A stretch of 64,000 bases of DNA from Linum tenue (GCA_946122785.1 CAMGYJ010000006.1:49186066-49250065); one strand, 5' to 3'. Positions 1 through 11,710 are shown, counted from the first letter of the stretch. Notes: generated by a model from the letters alone, not told the origin. Numbers and translations: made by a program.

Positions 1-670
1 ATTATAGCGCCCGTTGGACCTGGTGGTCGATTCTAGGCTTAGTAATTAGAGACTTATTATTAGTTAATTATAATATTAATATGGGTTTTTAGGATATTCG
101 TATTAGTTTATTGTGTCTTGTTGAGAAAGTTATTGTTTATTTCTTGTGTTGGGATTAGTTTACGACATACACTTCCAAATGCTTTATGTGGTGTCTTAAT
201 TATTATAAAAGCCTTACATAACACATTTGGTTGATTAATAACTGTGATAGAATGAGGTTGCGTAATCTTCCTTAATGTGTAGTCTCATAATAAATTCAAG
301 TTACTGATAGTTCTCATATTAGATTAAACTATATAGTCTATAAGATTAAATTTTTCTGCCATAAGTTTTAATATGCATGATGCAATTTGATGAGATGTTA
401 AATATATATGGTACTAATAAATAAATTTATATTATTAATAAGTGAACTAAGTTATAAAAGTTTTACATTTGATTAAAGTATTATGTGAATAGTAACTTTC
501 CTATAAAATTCTTGTGCAATGTAAATTGAAGAAATCATCACTTTAGTTAATTTAGAAATTTTCTTTCGAACTTACATCAGGAAAGATTTAAGTAATATGT
601 TTGTTAATTTATACATTTCCCTCAATAAAAGTTTTTGTGCTGTCTAATTGTCTTAGTCGTTGCAAAGTCT
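1..670. other. AT-rich intergenic sequence, nothing recognised
   Basis: I see no convincing ORF, repeat or RNA gene. The stretch is very AT-rich and ends at the AATAT target site of the adjacent LTR element. Confidence 0.6.
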
Positions 671-675
671 AATAT

Positions 676-1219
676 TGTTGAAGCCACAATACTTCTTCTC
701 TCCCCAAGCGCTTCCCCTCTACACGCCCGACGCCCAGACCCTGCAAGACTAACGCCCAGAGGGCTGAACCCGCCCGTTAGCACTCCGACGATCAAGTAAG
801 TAGGGATTCTAGAGAGATAAGTGAGGAGAGAAGTTTTAGTGTGAGAAAGACCGACCTGCTTAAATGCCACCTACCGGGAGCTATTTATACTACAAGAGCT
901 TCCGACCAGGCTCCGACCAACCCCTGCTACACAATCCTTACGTCAGCCCAGCATTAAATGCCCAGCCAGGTCCAACGCCTACGCGCCTACACGTGGCACA
1001 CAGTCCGTCTTCCATGTCGGGGCGCATAGGGGGGCCACCTGCCCCGTGGCGCCCTTCCGACTTCTCCCATCTGTATTTCCTTGTCCGTGAGCCTATTTTG
1101 TCTTTATGCGCATCTCTTCCCTTAGAGCTACCTAGGTCATGCCCAAGATAGGCCATAAATGGGCTTCAGGCCCAGCAGGCTCTTTTGACTATTGTGGGCT
1201 TATCCCTATTACCCCAACA
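676..1219 (-). repeat. LTR of the Tat-like element (3' LTR in element sense)
   Basis: This is the complete 544-bp LTR. Read on the minus strand it begins TGTTGGGG and ends CTTCAACA, with a TATAAATA box at 882-889. Positions 689-1219 align without gaps to 3076-3606. Confidence 0.85.
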
Positions 1220-1231
1220 ATTGCCCCCCAG
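1220..1231 (-). other. Polypurine tract before the LTR
   Basis: On the minus strand the sequence CTGGGGGGCAAT directly precedes the LTR start. This fits a plus-strand priming site of an LTR retrotransposon and fixes the element's orientation. Confidence 0.6.
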
Positions 1232-1779
1232 TTAGGTGCTCACAGGTGGGCGCCTAACTATGAACCTAACTATACGCGCAATTTCCCGAAGTGTGGGACA
1301 ATTCAAAGGCACGCCTTACTCGAATGCTCCTCGACCTTTCAACCAATGGGGCACCTGGGGCCACCTTGCCCCCCACTCCATGCACTACGATTTTCTGCAC
1401 TTCATACTTATTTCATTGGATCCCGCCATTTAGACAAGAGGGGCGCCCGAAGTCACTTCGCTCGTTGTCCTTGCGCCTCCATAAATTTTATTGCATCCGT
1501 CGTGGTTTACGCACCCGATCCACGTACCTAGTGCGCCTACCTGCAACCCCTAAACTCCCTCGTCTATAATGCATCCACCGTGGATCATGCTCCCCATCCT
1601 CGTTCCTAGAGCATCCTCGTATCGAGGCGCGCGACCGTACTTCTCGCCCCCCGCTCGGCATCCGTTCAAAATTCAAATTTCAAATTTCAAATTCAAAATT
1701 CGAATTTTGAATGGAAGACGAGGATCTGCCCGTTAAGCGCGCGCACATCTCGAGGTGACTCTTCATCTCCCCCTCCTCT

Positions 1780-1787
1780 TATAAATA
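1780..1787 (+). promoter_or_regulatory. TATA box of the antisense ORF
   Basis: TATAAATA is followed by a pyrimidine-rich leader and then an ATG at 1925. It lies inside the element, outside both LTRs, and faces opposite to the element. An AAATTTC/GAATTT-rich stretch at about 1672-1715 lies upstream. Confidence 0.55.
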
Positions 1788-1924
1788 CACACTTTCCTTC
1801 CCTCCATATTTCATTCGCCCCCAACTCGTTTCTCTCTCTAGCTTCTCTCTCTAACTGCTCTGCTCTCCCTAGCCCGTGCGCCCCACTTCTCTCTTGCCCG
1901 TGCGCCTGACTTTGCTTTGCAATC

Positions 1925-3207
1925 ATGTCTCAATCAGACTCTGGTGCAACCAACACCTCCACCGAAAGGGGCGGAAGCGCGGCGCCCAGCGTACTCGACG
2001 TGCTCGAGAAGCATCTGTCTCCCGACCCGCTTCGAAACCAAGACCAACGGGCGTCTCGATCCAATAAGGAGGCGCCTAAGAGAACTCCAGCCGTCCCTTC
2101 TTCTTCTGCGCCCGCCAATGTGGAGGCGCCTACAGCAGCGACGGTCTCGGCTGCACCCACAACCACCACGCCGGCGCCTGCCACGACCAACCAGGGTAAT
2201 GCACTTTTTCCTCCTGCTTTTTAAATTTTTTCAATTCGTTTTGATCCTTTGCTAGGCGCCCACAAGAGGTCTTAGGTCCCTAGTATTGATCAAGGGCGCT
2301 TGGATCACTTTTAGGCTCCGCGCCTACCTCGTCAGAGTCGAGTGATTTGGCGATTTCACCGGCATCCACCGATTCAAGCGCCCCTGAAGACGGCTCGTTC
2401 AAGATAGTTAATTGGGAAGAGACATGGCCGCAAGGGGAGGCACCCGACAGCACCAGCAAACTGTCTGTTCGGCGCGCCGGGCCAAAACACACGTCCACCA
2501 TCAAGATAGCAGAAATGCATCAACTGATTACCTCATGCAATCTGCCTCGCACATGGTCCTATGCGCCTGAGTCTCCGATTGCTAGGATAGGAGCAATTGG
2601 CCCACAGTGGCTCGGTATATATAGGGAGTATTTCAAATTCGGGCTACGCTTCCCTTTGGATTCGATTTTAGAAGGGATCCTCACCACATGCGCCTGTTCT
2701 ATTGGGCGCCTATCTCCTTCGGTCTTTTTGATTCACATCCTGTTCAAGCTAAAATGTCGGCAGAACAACATCACTCCGACGTTTAAGCTTTTTCGGTACT
2801 TCTTCACCATGACCATCAATGACAACTGCTTGTCCCTACAGAGGCGCCTGGATATCCCGGGTCACTTTGTAGAAGATTGCCCAAAGTTGGGGAGGAAGTG
2901 GTATAGGGGCTACTTTTTTATCAAGGCACGAGCAGAATCGTTTTACGAGAGCGGCGACCGCTTCATCCGGGATTGTAAAATAGGTAGTACCACACACTTC
3001 AATGTTGATGTGGAATTATCCGACACGGAGAAAGAGCACGCGCGCCTATTGTGGGCTTCCCATACTACCCCAACTATACTTCTTCTCTCCCCAAGCGCTT
3101 CCCCTCTACACGCCCGACGCCCAGACCCTGCAAGACTAACGCCTAGAGGGCTGAACCCGCCCGTTAGCACTCCGACGATCAAGTCAGTAGGGATTCTAGA
3201 GAGATAA
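1925..3207 (+). CDS. Spliced antisense ORF of Tat-like element, 'putative gypsy type transposon' domain, 3' truncated
   Basis: Exon 1 (1925-2195) encodes a Ser/Thr/Pro/Ala-rich N-terminus. A GT..AG intron at 2196-2314 (donor G|GTAATG, acceptor CTTTTAG) joins in phase to exon 2 (2315 onward). The phases agree exactly, and exon 2 has no ATG of its own near its start, which supports splicing. Exon 2 contains YREYFKFGLRFPLDSIL and FVEDCPKLGRKWYRGYFFIKA-type blocks. These are the signature of the plant domain named 'putative gypsy type transposon' (PF04195 from memory). After about residue 335 the frame runs through the deletion junction near 3075 into the LTR and stops at 3207, so the natural C-terminus is gone. 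The known relatives are antisense ORFs of Tat-lineage retrotransposons with unknown function. Confidence 0.65.
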
Positions 3208-3606
3208 GTGAGGAGAGAAGTTTTAGTGTGAGAAAGACCGACCTGCTTAAATGCCACCTACCGGGAGCTATTTATACTACAGGAGTTTCCGACCAGGCTT
3301 CGACCAACCCCTGCCACACAATCCTTACGTCAGCCCAGCATTAAATGCCCAGCCAGGTCCAACGCCTACGCGCCTACACGTGGCACACAGTCCGTCTTCC
3401 ACGTCGGGGCGCATAGGGGGACCACCTGCCCCGTGGCGCTCTTCCGACTTCTCCCATCCGTACTCCCTTGTCCGTGAGCCTATTTTGTCTTTATGCGCCT
3501 CTCTTCCCTTAGAGCTACCTAGGTCATGCCCAAGATAGGCCATAAATGGGCTTCAGGCCCAGCAGGCTCTTTTGACTATTGTGGGCTTATCCCTATTACC
3601 CCAACA
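3076..3606 (-). repeat. LTR of the Tat-like element (5' LTR in element sense), edge lost
   Basis: This is the second LTR copy, 531 bp, with a TATAAATA box on the minus strand at 3269-3276. Homology to the other LTR stops at 3076, so the last 13 bp of the LTR in element sense and any primer-binding site are missing. This marks a deletion junction. Confidence 0.8.
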
Positions 3607-3611
3607 AATAT

Positions 3612-4250
3612 TATATGTTTTCTTTAATTGATATTAGTCAAACCTTTCGTAATGCTACAAAATTATAGTCATTGTCATTCAAATATGTGGACTGACGAAT
3701 AGTTTATGTGTAATTATGTTGAACTAACGTTAACTTTAATGGAAAATAACTATAATTTTATATTTTTATTAAAGATTTGACCAACATTTCGTATTCTCAA
3801 ATGTTTGACTAAAAAATAGTAGTCATCCTAAATCTTATGGTGAAACTTTTCAATCTTGTGTGGCTTGGGACAGTTTGTTGTTAAAGTGAATTTTTTTTTT
3901 ATTGTAACCTGCGATTGTTAAAGTGAATTTGATTGTAAAAAAACTAATAGTTTGTTAGAAAAAACTTATCATGCACCCGACTATATGAGATATGACCCTT
4001 ACGTAATTGAGGAAAAATTAAATTTTCATCCTTGGTTACTTTACTTGCGCTATTACAATAAAAAATATCAAAATATAATAATAATAATAATAATTCATCC
4101 TTGGGTTTACGTTTGATCGTTGTTTCATGACCGGTACCAATGAGTGAATTGTTATGAAAAATAAACAACACCGAATTAACGTGGTATCACTGACGTTTTA
4201 AAGATTAGGACTAATCCATGACACAAAGGGGTCGTTTGGAAGTTGCGTTT
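3612..4250. other. AT-rich intergenic sequence with a short ATA/AAT microsatellite
   Basis: I see no gene. A short AAT-type simple repeat occurs at about 4076-4092 and a poly-T run at about 3892-3901. Confidence 0.5.
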
Positions 4251-4254
4251 GGGT

Positions 4255-5480
4255 CTATTTAAACAGAGTAGGAATAACTACAACATCAACACCATAATTC
4301 ACAAAATCAAGAAACCGAGTAGGAGGGACTCCCAGACAGTTGCGAGTAGAGCGATAGAGCATGAGCTCCAGCAGAGGAGAGACAGACCCTGGGGAGCTGC
4401 TTTCGGACCCAGGACTCTCCGCTTGGGAGAGGTTGGGGCGGAGAGGGAGGAGGTGTGTCTTGATCGATGGGAGGAGCAGATGGATCAACGTCATCTTCAT
4501 CAAAGAAAGGCAAAGTATTTCGAAATGGACCAAAGACATCCGGCTGAGGACTCGAGGCATAAAACATATGGTTTTCAAAGAAATTTGATAGTTAATTAAC
4601 ACAAAAGCTGTAGCAACTACTTCAGGCAAGAAATGTGAGAGAACTTGTGAGGCCAAAAATAAAGCTCGAGTGAGCTCTCCAACATGACGGTTCTTGCGCT
4701 CTACCAACCCATTTTGTTGAGAGAACTCAAGACATGATTTTTTACAAAGGATCTCGATTGACTTATACATATCAAGCAACAATGGCTGAGAACTAAATTC
4801 ACCACTTGGATCAGAATGAACAATTTTTACGGGCGCCCAAATTTAGTCGAAATCATGGTTAAAAATTCTTTTGGAATTGATAATAAATATGATTTTAAGT
4901 GGAGGAAATAAGTCCATCTAAATAGAGTCGCATGCTCAATAAACAAGGCAAAATAGCGAAAACCATGCTTGGAAACTACAGGAGAGGGTCCCTAGAGATT
5001 CATATGAACAATACGCAAGGGTTCAGAAATAACAGTGTACTCGATGGAAAAGCGTTGCTCGTTGTTTTGGCATCAACACAACTAGGGCGACGATGCTGGG
5101 GAAAACGAATACCAGTATGACTAGCAAGATTTTTTTTAAAAAAATATATTTAAAAGATGATCAAGGTAGGGATGAACCAAAGGAGAATGCCAAATATCAT
5201 ATACACTCGCAGATGGTATTGGGAAGGGACAGTTGAAGCGCCGAGTTGACGAGACGCTCGACATAGACCGTTATAAGTGGTTGAGCAACGGGAAGCTTCT
5301 GACCATGAGGTGGAGAAGGCACATACTCCACTGCCGGATTTAACTCTGATGGACAGAACATGGTTCTTACCATACTTAACAGAAGAGACTTCAAATGAAC
5401 CAAGAATATATTGCTTTGGAAACACCTTCTCCCAGTCCCAGATGATCTGGAAAATACAAACATCAACATTCATTACTTGA
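4255..5480 (-). pseudogene. Ty1/copia pol relic (GAG-pre-integrase and integrase core)
   Basis: The minus strand reads, in order and with stops and frame changes, a WHSPLVHP block (the GAG-pre-integrase WHxRLGHP motif, about 5170-5200), the integrase entry region, an IVHSDPSGEFSS-like block near 4800-4840 (integrase second Asp region) and SQQNGLVERKNRH at about 4660-4720 (the integrase Glu region). Together these identify a copia polyprotein. The frames are broken many times and neither LTRs nor RT are found, so this is an old fragment. The last part (4255-4560) no longer resembles pol clearly. Confidence 0.7.
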
Positions 5481-5699
5481 AGATAGCAGCTTTGAGCAGC
5501 TAAACATTAAACAATGGAATTCGAAGTGAGCTTTACGAAGGTTTTTCTTATAATGGTCCCTGGAAAGAGCAAAAAACCATAATTCGTCATTGCTCATCTT
5601 CTTTCACCACCATTTTTTCAAATTCTTAAACCACCCAACAAATGAATAATCAATAAAAAAGAAATTCTTAAACACCAAATTTGTTTCTACTTTATTTTT

Positions 5700-6060
5700 A
5701 CAAAAAAAAAAATTAAAATCCTAAATTTCCCTCCTTTCTCCTCCCATAAATTAGAAACACTCAATTTTCCCTCTTCTTTCTCTTTCATAAAATTGAAAAA
5801 GCCAAATTTCCCTACTCTTTCTCTTCCTTAAAATTGAAAAACTAAATTTCCCTCTTTCTTCCTTTCTTACACAAAAAGTTGAAAACTCAAAATTTCCCTC
5901 ATTATTTCTCTTTCATAATAAAGAGAACCAAACTTTTCCAGTTCTTTCTTTTCTCACAAATCAAAACCACCGAAATTCCCCATTTTCTTTTTCCTCTTTC
6001 TATTCCCAAAAAGTTGAATACACCAAATTTTTCCTCTTCTTTTAAAAGCATCAAATTATC
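5700..6060. repeat. Degenerate pyrimidine-rich minisatellite, period about 55-60 bp
   Basis: Six or more imperfect units share a core CAAATTTCCCTC followed by CTTTCTC-type runs and an AAAATTGAAAA spacer. The short plus-strand ORF inside is a by-product of the repeat. Confidence 0.6.
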
Positions 6061-6061
6061 A

Positions 6062-6404
6062 AATACATTACTTTACTATATTTATATGTAATTGATAATT
6101 TTATTGAATAATTAAATTAACCAAAATTTTAATTTATATATTATATTCATATTGTCCATGATCTCAATTATTAATTCTTCATTATTAATATTGACATTGT
6201 GTTGATTTTATATTTCATTAATTTTGTTAAAGAACTTAGTGTTCAAGTGACTTTCATGTTTCAATTTTTATAATTTCTTAAATCATATGAGTTTCATATT
6301 TTATTAAATGCCCTATACAAATGAAAAATAAATTTTACCTAAGTTTAGAATGAAAAACTTTATTTTGAAAAACTATGTTTGTATAATATAATAATTATTC
6401 AAGC
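6062..6404. other. AT-rich sequence, nothing recognised
   Basis: Low-complexity AT-rich DNA without an ORF or repeat that I can support. Confidence 0.5.
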
Positions 6405-6640
6405 GGATTAGATGAAGTTCGGGTTGAGTCGGTCGGGTTACGGGTTAGTCGGGTTCCGATCAATCGGGTTCAGGTTATTCGGATTCGGGTTCAATCGGGT
6501 TGCGGGTCGGGCGGGTTGCGGATAACGTTGGATACCCGAAACCCGAACGAATATGGACATGTTTTTAATTTTCTACCCGATTCTTATGTGGGTGTAGATA
6601 TGAGTAAGACCCGAACTATTTTAGGTAGGGTAACGGATAT
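6405..6640. repeat. CGGGTT-rich repeat patch
   Basis: Many copies of TCGGGTT and its variants lie in one orientation, followed by ACCCGAAACCCGAACG. Such patches are typical of the subterminal zones of plant hAT elements. It lies just outside the TSD of the hAT at 6651 and may be the remains of a related element. Confidence 0.45.
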
Positions 6641-6650
6641 GCACTATCTA

Positions 6651-8023
6651 TAGAGGTGTCAATTGGGCAGGTTGGGTGGGGTTCGGATTGGGCCTAACCG
6701 GGTTGGGTTCAATCTTATTGCGAGTTCAATCGAGTCGGTTTCAATTTGGATTGGCTTTAATTGGATTGCAGGTCAATTGGGTTACGACTTACGAGTCAAT
6801 CAGGTCACTAGTCAATTGGGTTACGGGTTTATTGGATTGCAGATTAATTCGGGTTCGGTCAGGTCGGATTATGGATTATTCGGGTCAACCCATTGGATCA
6901 TTTACTTCTTGACAGAAAATAATATTTTACAAACAATCAATATATGAATATAAATTGTAGGTAATGATACAAAATTTAAGAAGATGATAATATGATAATA
7001 TTTTACACATACAAATTAAATATTCATTCTGTTAGTATAAAAACTAAATATAAATAAAATAGTGTATATAAAAGTTTTGTTGTTGGTTATACTTTTTTTG
7101 TTTATGGTGAGATATTGTAACTTCACTTATTTTATTAATTTATAAAAAATTGAATCAGTTAAAATTTGAGAATAAAGTAAAAATGGTAGACTATATACTT
7201 ATAAATCTCGAAATGAATCGTCTTAATTAACTATAGTATGCACTAGATGTGTGTTTCTTCATTTCCACGAAGACTTATGAACATCATTCCAAATCACCCA
7301 CTTCTATATGTTCACAATTTTTTATATATTCACGGTAACATCTCATCTTGAAACTCATGTGTCGAACAAAGGTTCGCTCAAATATGTTATTATCATCTAG
7401 TTCGAATCGTCGATTTATTAATTTATAAAAAATAAATAAAATCAGTAAAAAGTTGAGAATGAAGTAAAAAGGGTAAACTATCCACTTATATATCTTGGTA
7501 GCGATCATTGATTTCATTGATTTTGGGGATTTCATTGATTTTCAAGGGTTGAATTTTTTAATATAGTTATGGGTGGTGGAGATACGAATTTATGTCTAAC
7601 TTTTCCTATCATCTTCAAAAATTTATGAATGAAAAGATATTTCACATATTATTATTTTAAAAATTAATTATTTAAGAAAAAAAATCTCAATTTATACCAT
7701 CAACTCTACAAATAATTTTCAATTATTATGAGAACAACAGTTCTTTCTTGCTAAATTGAAAAATATAATAATGTATACTTTGAATTTTCGTACAAGCATC
7801 GGGTCAAATGGGTTATTCGAGTTGGGTTATAGATGCGTCGGGTTATGGGTTGGATCGGATAATGAGTTCATCGAGTTATGGGTTGATCGAATTACGGGTC
7901 AATTGGTTTTGGGGTTCGGGCAGGCTTCGGGTGGTTGACTTTTTGTCAAATTGGGTTATGGATAGGTTGTGGGTCGAGTGGATTGTGCGGGTTAGTCGGT
8001 CGGGTTCAATTTTGACAGCTCTA
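6651..8023. mobile_element. Non-autonomous hAT-type element
   Basis: Termini TAGAGGTGTCAA (start) and the reverse complement of TAGAGCTGTCAA (end) form a 12-bp inverted repeat with one mismatch. The flanks ACTATCTA (6643-6650) and ACTATCCA (8024-8031) form an 8-bp target duplication with one mismatch, as expected for hAT. Both subterminal zones are packed with GGGTT/CGGGTT motifs. No transposase ORF is present; the interior is AT-rich. Confidence 0.75.
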
Positions 8024-8031
8024 ACTATCCA

Positions 8032-8768
8032 CCCCTGACTCGACCCGTTGCCTTCCTAAAAAAAACGTCGGCGAATAAGAGGAGTAATTGCCGTTAGGAA
8101 AGAAGGCGAGAGGCAAAGGTTTCATTATGTTCTTGATCGGAGAAGCATAAGTGATTTGTCCATTACATCACCACATGTTGATGAATAGATGGCAGGTGAG
8201 GGATGAAAATAGCAGTAGGTCACTTTGGATGTCCTAGTGGGACAGAAGAACTCTTATATAGTTGACCATTAAATGTGTGACGTGACAATTAAAAAAACTA
8301 ATAAATTAAACATTTTAAATTTTCATCTCATTTTCAAAATTGTTAAATAATTAAAAAATAAAACCTAATTTCTGAAAATCTTATTCCTGCTCCGTCTCCT
8401 ATCCAACTGCTCGGCCGCTGTCTCCCTCACCATCATCGACGGCTCACGCATAATCCGCCTGCCGCTGGCCCGACGCACAAACATCTGCATTGCAAAGGGA
8501 CTGGCGATGGATGGATCGACGGTCTGTGGGGGAGATGATGTATGACTCCGTTAGCGGGAAGTTACTCCCTCCAGTAAAGATGGCGTCGGGTTGTGCGGGT
8601 CGGGGTCTCCGTCGGTGGCCTTTTCTGCCGCAATTACCCTGCATCCAGAAATCCACCAAACAAGTCGAGCAAAAACGGCGGCAGCGAGCCAAGCGTGTAG
8701 ATCTTAACCCGCTTGTGAAGCTGCATCTCCTCTTCGATCTTGGTCGTGCAACCATCTCCCCCACATAC
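8032..8768. other. Sequence flanking a CACTA insertion, GC-richer part unidentified
   Basis: Positions 8390-8768 are clearly more GC-rich than their surroundings and continue at 11708 across the CACTA element. Overlapping ORFs exist on both strands but none resembles a known protein. On the minus strand a short segment ends in a GGGTAATT donor-like site near 8634. It could be a decayed or captured gene piece; I cannot identify it. Confidence 0.35.
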
Positions 8769-11707
8769 CACTACAAAAAAAACAGACTTTAACGAGAGTA
8801 AAAAACGGTCGTTATATGTCCAAAAACGGTCGGCAAAAGCCATTAACGACGGGATATGACCCCTCATTATAGGCTTTGCCGGTAAAAGTCAATAACGACG
8901 GGAAAATGCTATCCGGTCGTTACAAGTATCAACGAGGGTACATTTTCCGGACGTTAAAAATCATCTTCTACAAGTAGATTCATAGACATTACCGACCGGA
9001 ATTGCCCTCGTCAATCCATTGGCAAATAGTGGAATTTCACGTCATTAGTGAATTTTTATTGACATACAATATGAATGAAGATGACCTCTTTTTTAAAGTT
9101 CAAAAAATATATAAATATTTTTCATAACTTCTATTGCTAGAATCAACTATTACAGAAGCTAATATACAAAGTACACCTATGAAAATACATCCAAAATTGA
9201 GCGAATCGTCATTCAGTAGTAAAGCACGTTTACATCATCGTGCTTTAACAAAATAAAAGACAAATAACCTCAACATCTGAGTGCCTACACCAATAGTGTT
9301 CCTTTTTTGACTTCTTGAAGGATTCTTCCTTGATCCTCTAGACCTTGGGTTGGGTATGTCGTTCCAAGTCCTTGATGAAGCAATGAAAACACAATCATGT
9401 TACTATAGGGTTTTAGTAATGGCCATAATGGAGATGTATTAAGGGGGGAAAACAAAGTTCTGGGAAGGTACAATTAGTGAAACAGAGGAAAAAGAAAAAT
9501 AGAATAGTAGACAATAGAGAATTCCATCACACAACCATAAACTTTAGAACTCAGGTAATGGAGCCTCTTAATATATCACCCATTCATCATGAGAAACGAC
9601 TTACCAACTCACTTTGTTATCATGCATAAACAAGTACTTGTCACTAACTAAACCAATGCATCCCATGCTTATCACCAGAAAAAACCAGTAAAATCCTCCT
9701 TGGATGTCCACGTCTCACCCTGTAGCAGAGGCAACTCAAGGGTATTAGTTGAGGAAGAAATCAAGGAAGTAAACTTTCTTCGCAAATAGTGTGGTAAAAA
9801 ATAATTCAACAAAAGATAACTATGAAGCTAGAAAATGAAGACCACAAAAGTTTCCAATTCAAGAGCAACAGTTTGCTAACCGGTGGTGTTCAGGGACCAT
9901 GTTTCAATACTTGATCCCATTTATTTGTTTACTATGGTTGTCTACTACTAGTTCTAAGTTCCAAGAACCTTTTGTCATTGTAGTTGCCAATCCAAAAAAC
10001 ATCCAAGATAGCTTCCTATCTTACTCATCTAGCCACACTTTCATCTAAAGCACAGAGCCACAAATCCACCGAGGCAACAAGATAAATAACAAACACAAAA
10101 CTATCAAGTGAGAATACATATTACATCATCTCCATCTTGACATATTATAAACATGTTTCTCATGTAGTTTACCTTCCGAAAGCTTCAAGGACTGTCAAGT
10201 TAAGGATTTAGAACTTCACTGTCCTTAGACTTCTTGCAATTAGGACCCCTAAACTTAGTTCCCCTGAAAGGAAGAAACAATAATTACTAACAAACAAGCA
10301 ATGATAGTACACACGATACCAACATATCATTTGCTTATGTTTCAGCTCCTTCTCTGGTGCATTAATAGCAAGCACGGATGAAGCTCGATCATGTTCATAG
10401 AGCATCTACGAACTAGTTTTGCTAAAGCGAGATTGCAATGATTGGACAAGAGTTAGAATAGTCATGAGGAACAAAAACAAAACCCAGAACATAGAACAAA
10501 TAGGAAACAAGGAACGTAACATATGGAATCACAAAACACCAATTAAACAAGTATCAGACTTCTACCAAAGAGAATTAAACCACACAGAGGCGAACATATA
10601 TAACTGAATATGAAATAAACAAAGAACAGACAGCTCCAATTTGAAAATACAGCATCCACCAAGTCAACCCTACCAGAATAAACTAGACAGAACTTGAACA
10701 GGGCACCATACACAAGGAGATATTTCTCATATATAACAAAGTTGAAGCAAGAGCAAGAGGCAAAGACAGGAGGCGTAATATGCATTGTACATCAAATGAG
10801 CTAAAACATATGGGGAACGAAAAAGGAAAGCATCATCCAAAAGATAAGAAACAAGTATAAGAAATTGGGGCAACATAGAGGAAAATCATCCACCAAAAAT
10901 CTGCAAAAGAAGGGGTTAGAGCAAGCAAAACTGAAATTAAAATGGAAAGGAAAACTTCAGCAAGCTCGTTACCCCAGGATAGAAGAAGCTGCGGGATAGC
11001 CAGAACCACCGGAAGGAGGAAGTGATGGGCAGAGGAAGCAGTGGTAAAAGAGAGCTTTTGCTAGCGTTGGGTTCTCTGAAGGCGATGAGGCACCGGAGGC
11101 GGAGGCGGAGCCGTAGGAGAAGCGGCGACCCACGACATGCAGAAAAATCTGAAGAATCGCGATAGAGCCCTTCTTGGCAGGAGGCTTCAAATCATCGGCG
11201 TTGGCGGCTGGATTTAGCGGAGGATAGATGGGGGATTGGGGGCGAACCCTTCACTCATCGTTAGCTTTCGCTTCCTTTTTGGGAAACCTAAATCGACGCT
11301 CTGTTGATGTCGATTTGGGCATGCCCGAACAATTTCTCGCGGCAAGGTGAGATAGAGGGAAGATTAGGTCGAGAGAAAGACCAAACACGGGTGGATGTTT
11401 CTTTCTGAGAAATTGAGGACCTAGGTGCGGTGCCCTTTTTCTCAGATTTAGAAAGTGAACTAGCAAACCCCGCGAAACCGAAAAAATTGGGCGGACTTTC
11501 TAAAATTTTTGCCAAAGCCAATCACGAGGGGATTTGACTCTCATTATTTTAATTCATGCCAATAACGAGGGGTGTTTGAAGCCAACAACGACCGGAAATA
11601 AAGACCCTCCGTATTAAGAGAGTAAGAATCAAAATCTGTCATTTGACGACCGTTTATGTTCCCCTCGCCAAACTTTCCCCTCGTTAGAAGTCCTTTTTTT
11701 TGTAGTG
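8769..11707. mobile_element. Non-autonomous CACTA (En/Spm-type) element, 2.9 kb
   Basis: The element starts CACTACAAAAAAAACAGACTT and ends with the inverted counterpart (...AAGTCCTTTTTTTTTGTAGTG). The 3-bp target duplication TAC lies at 8766-8768 and 11708-11710, which is diagnostic for CACTA. The subterminal regions (about 8790-8960 and 11520-11700) contain repeated AACGAGGG, AACGACGGG and ACGGTCGTTA motifs in both orientations, as in other CACTA elements. No TNP2-like transposase is recognisable. The interior holds exon-like stretches on the minus strand that may be captured host sequence. Confidence 0.85.
10969..11190 (-). pseudogene. Possible captured first exon inside the CACTA element
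   Basis: A minus-strand ORF of about 73 codons begins MKPPAKKGSIAILQIFL and runs into CTGGG|GTAACG, a plausible splice donor. Further minus-strand stretches with splice-like borders occur near 10208-10405 and 9285-9450. I do not recognise the protein. Transcription would start near one CACTA end and run inward, as captured genes in CACTA elements often do. Confidence 0.3.
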
Positions 11708-11710
11708 TAC

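Larger units (their letters stand above)
676..3606 (-). mobile_element. Non-autonomous Ty3/gypsy (Tat-like) LTR element, deletion derivative
   Basis: Two direct repeats of about 540 bp bound this element, and AATAT is duplicated on both sides (671-675 and 3607-3611). In element sense (minus strand) the LTR starts TGTTGGGG and ends CTTCAACA. A polypurine tract lies directly before the LTR at 676-1219, and each LTR carries a minus-strand TATAAATA box, so the element reads right to left. Gag, protease, RT and integrase are absent. The interior holds only a plus-strand, that is antisense, spliced ORF. Antisense ORFs with their own promoter between pol and the 3' LTR are known in the Tat lineage of Ty3/gypsy, so I infer a Tat-like parent. 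The LTR copies differ at about 13 of 531 aligned positions, which suggests a fairly recent insertion. Confidence 0.8.

Noticed and set aside
622..1569. Several ORFs on both strands over the left LTR, partly repeated at 2943-3543
   Set aside because: They recur only because the LTR is duplicated; none has a known domain and they overlap the LTR promoter region.
5700..6060. CRISPR-like array
   Set aside because: The repeats are degenerate, without constant repeats and unique spacers, and the context is a plant genome.
8444..8867. Overlapping ORFs in the GC-richer segment next to the CACTA element
   Set aside because: Both strands are open, as expected for GC-rich DNA; no domain could be recognised, so no gene is claimed.
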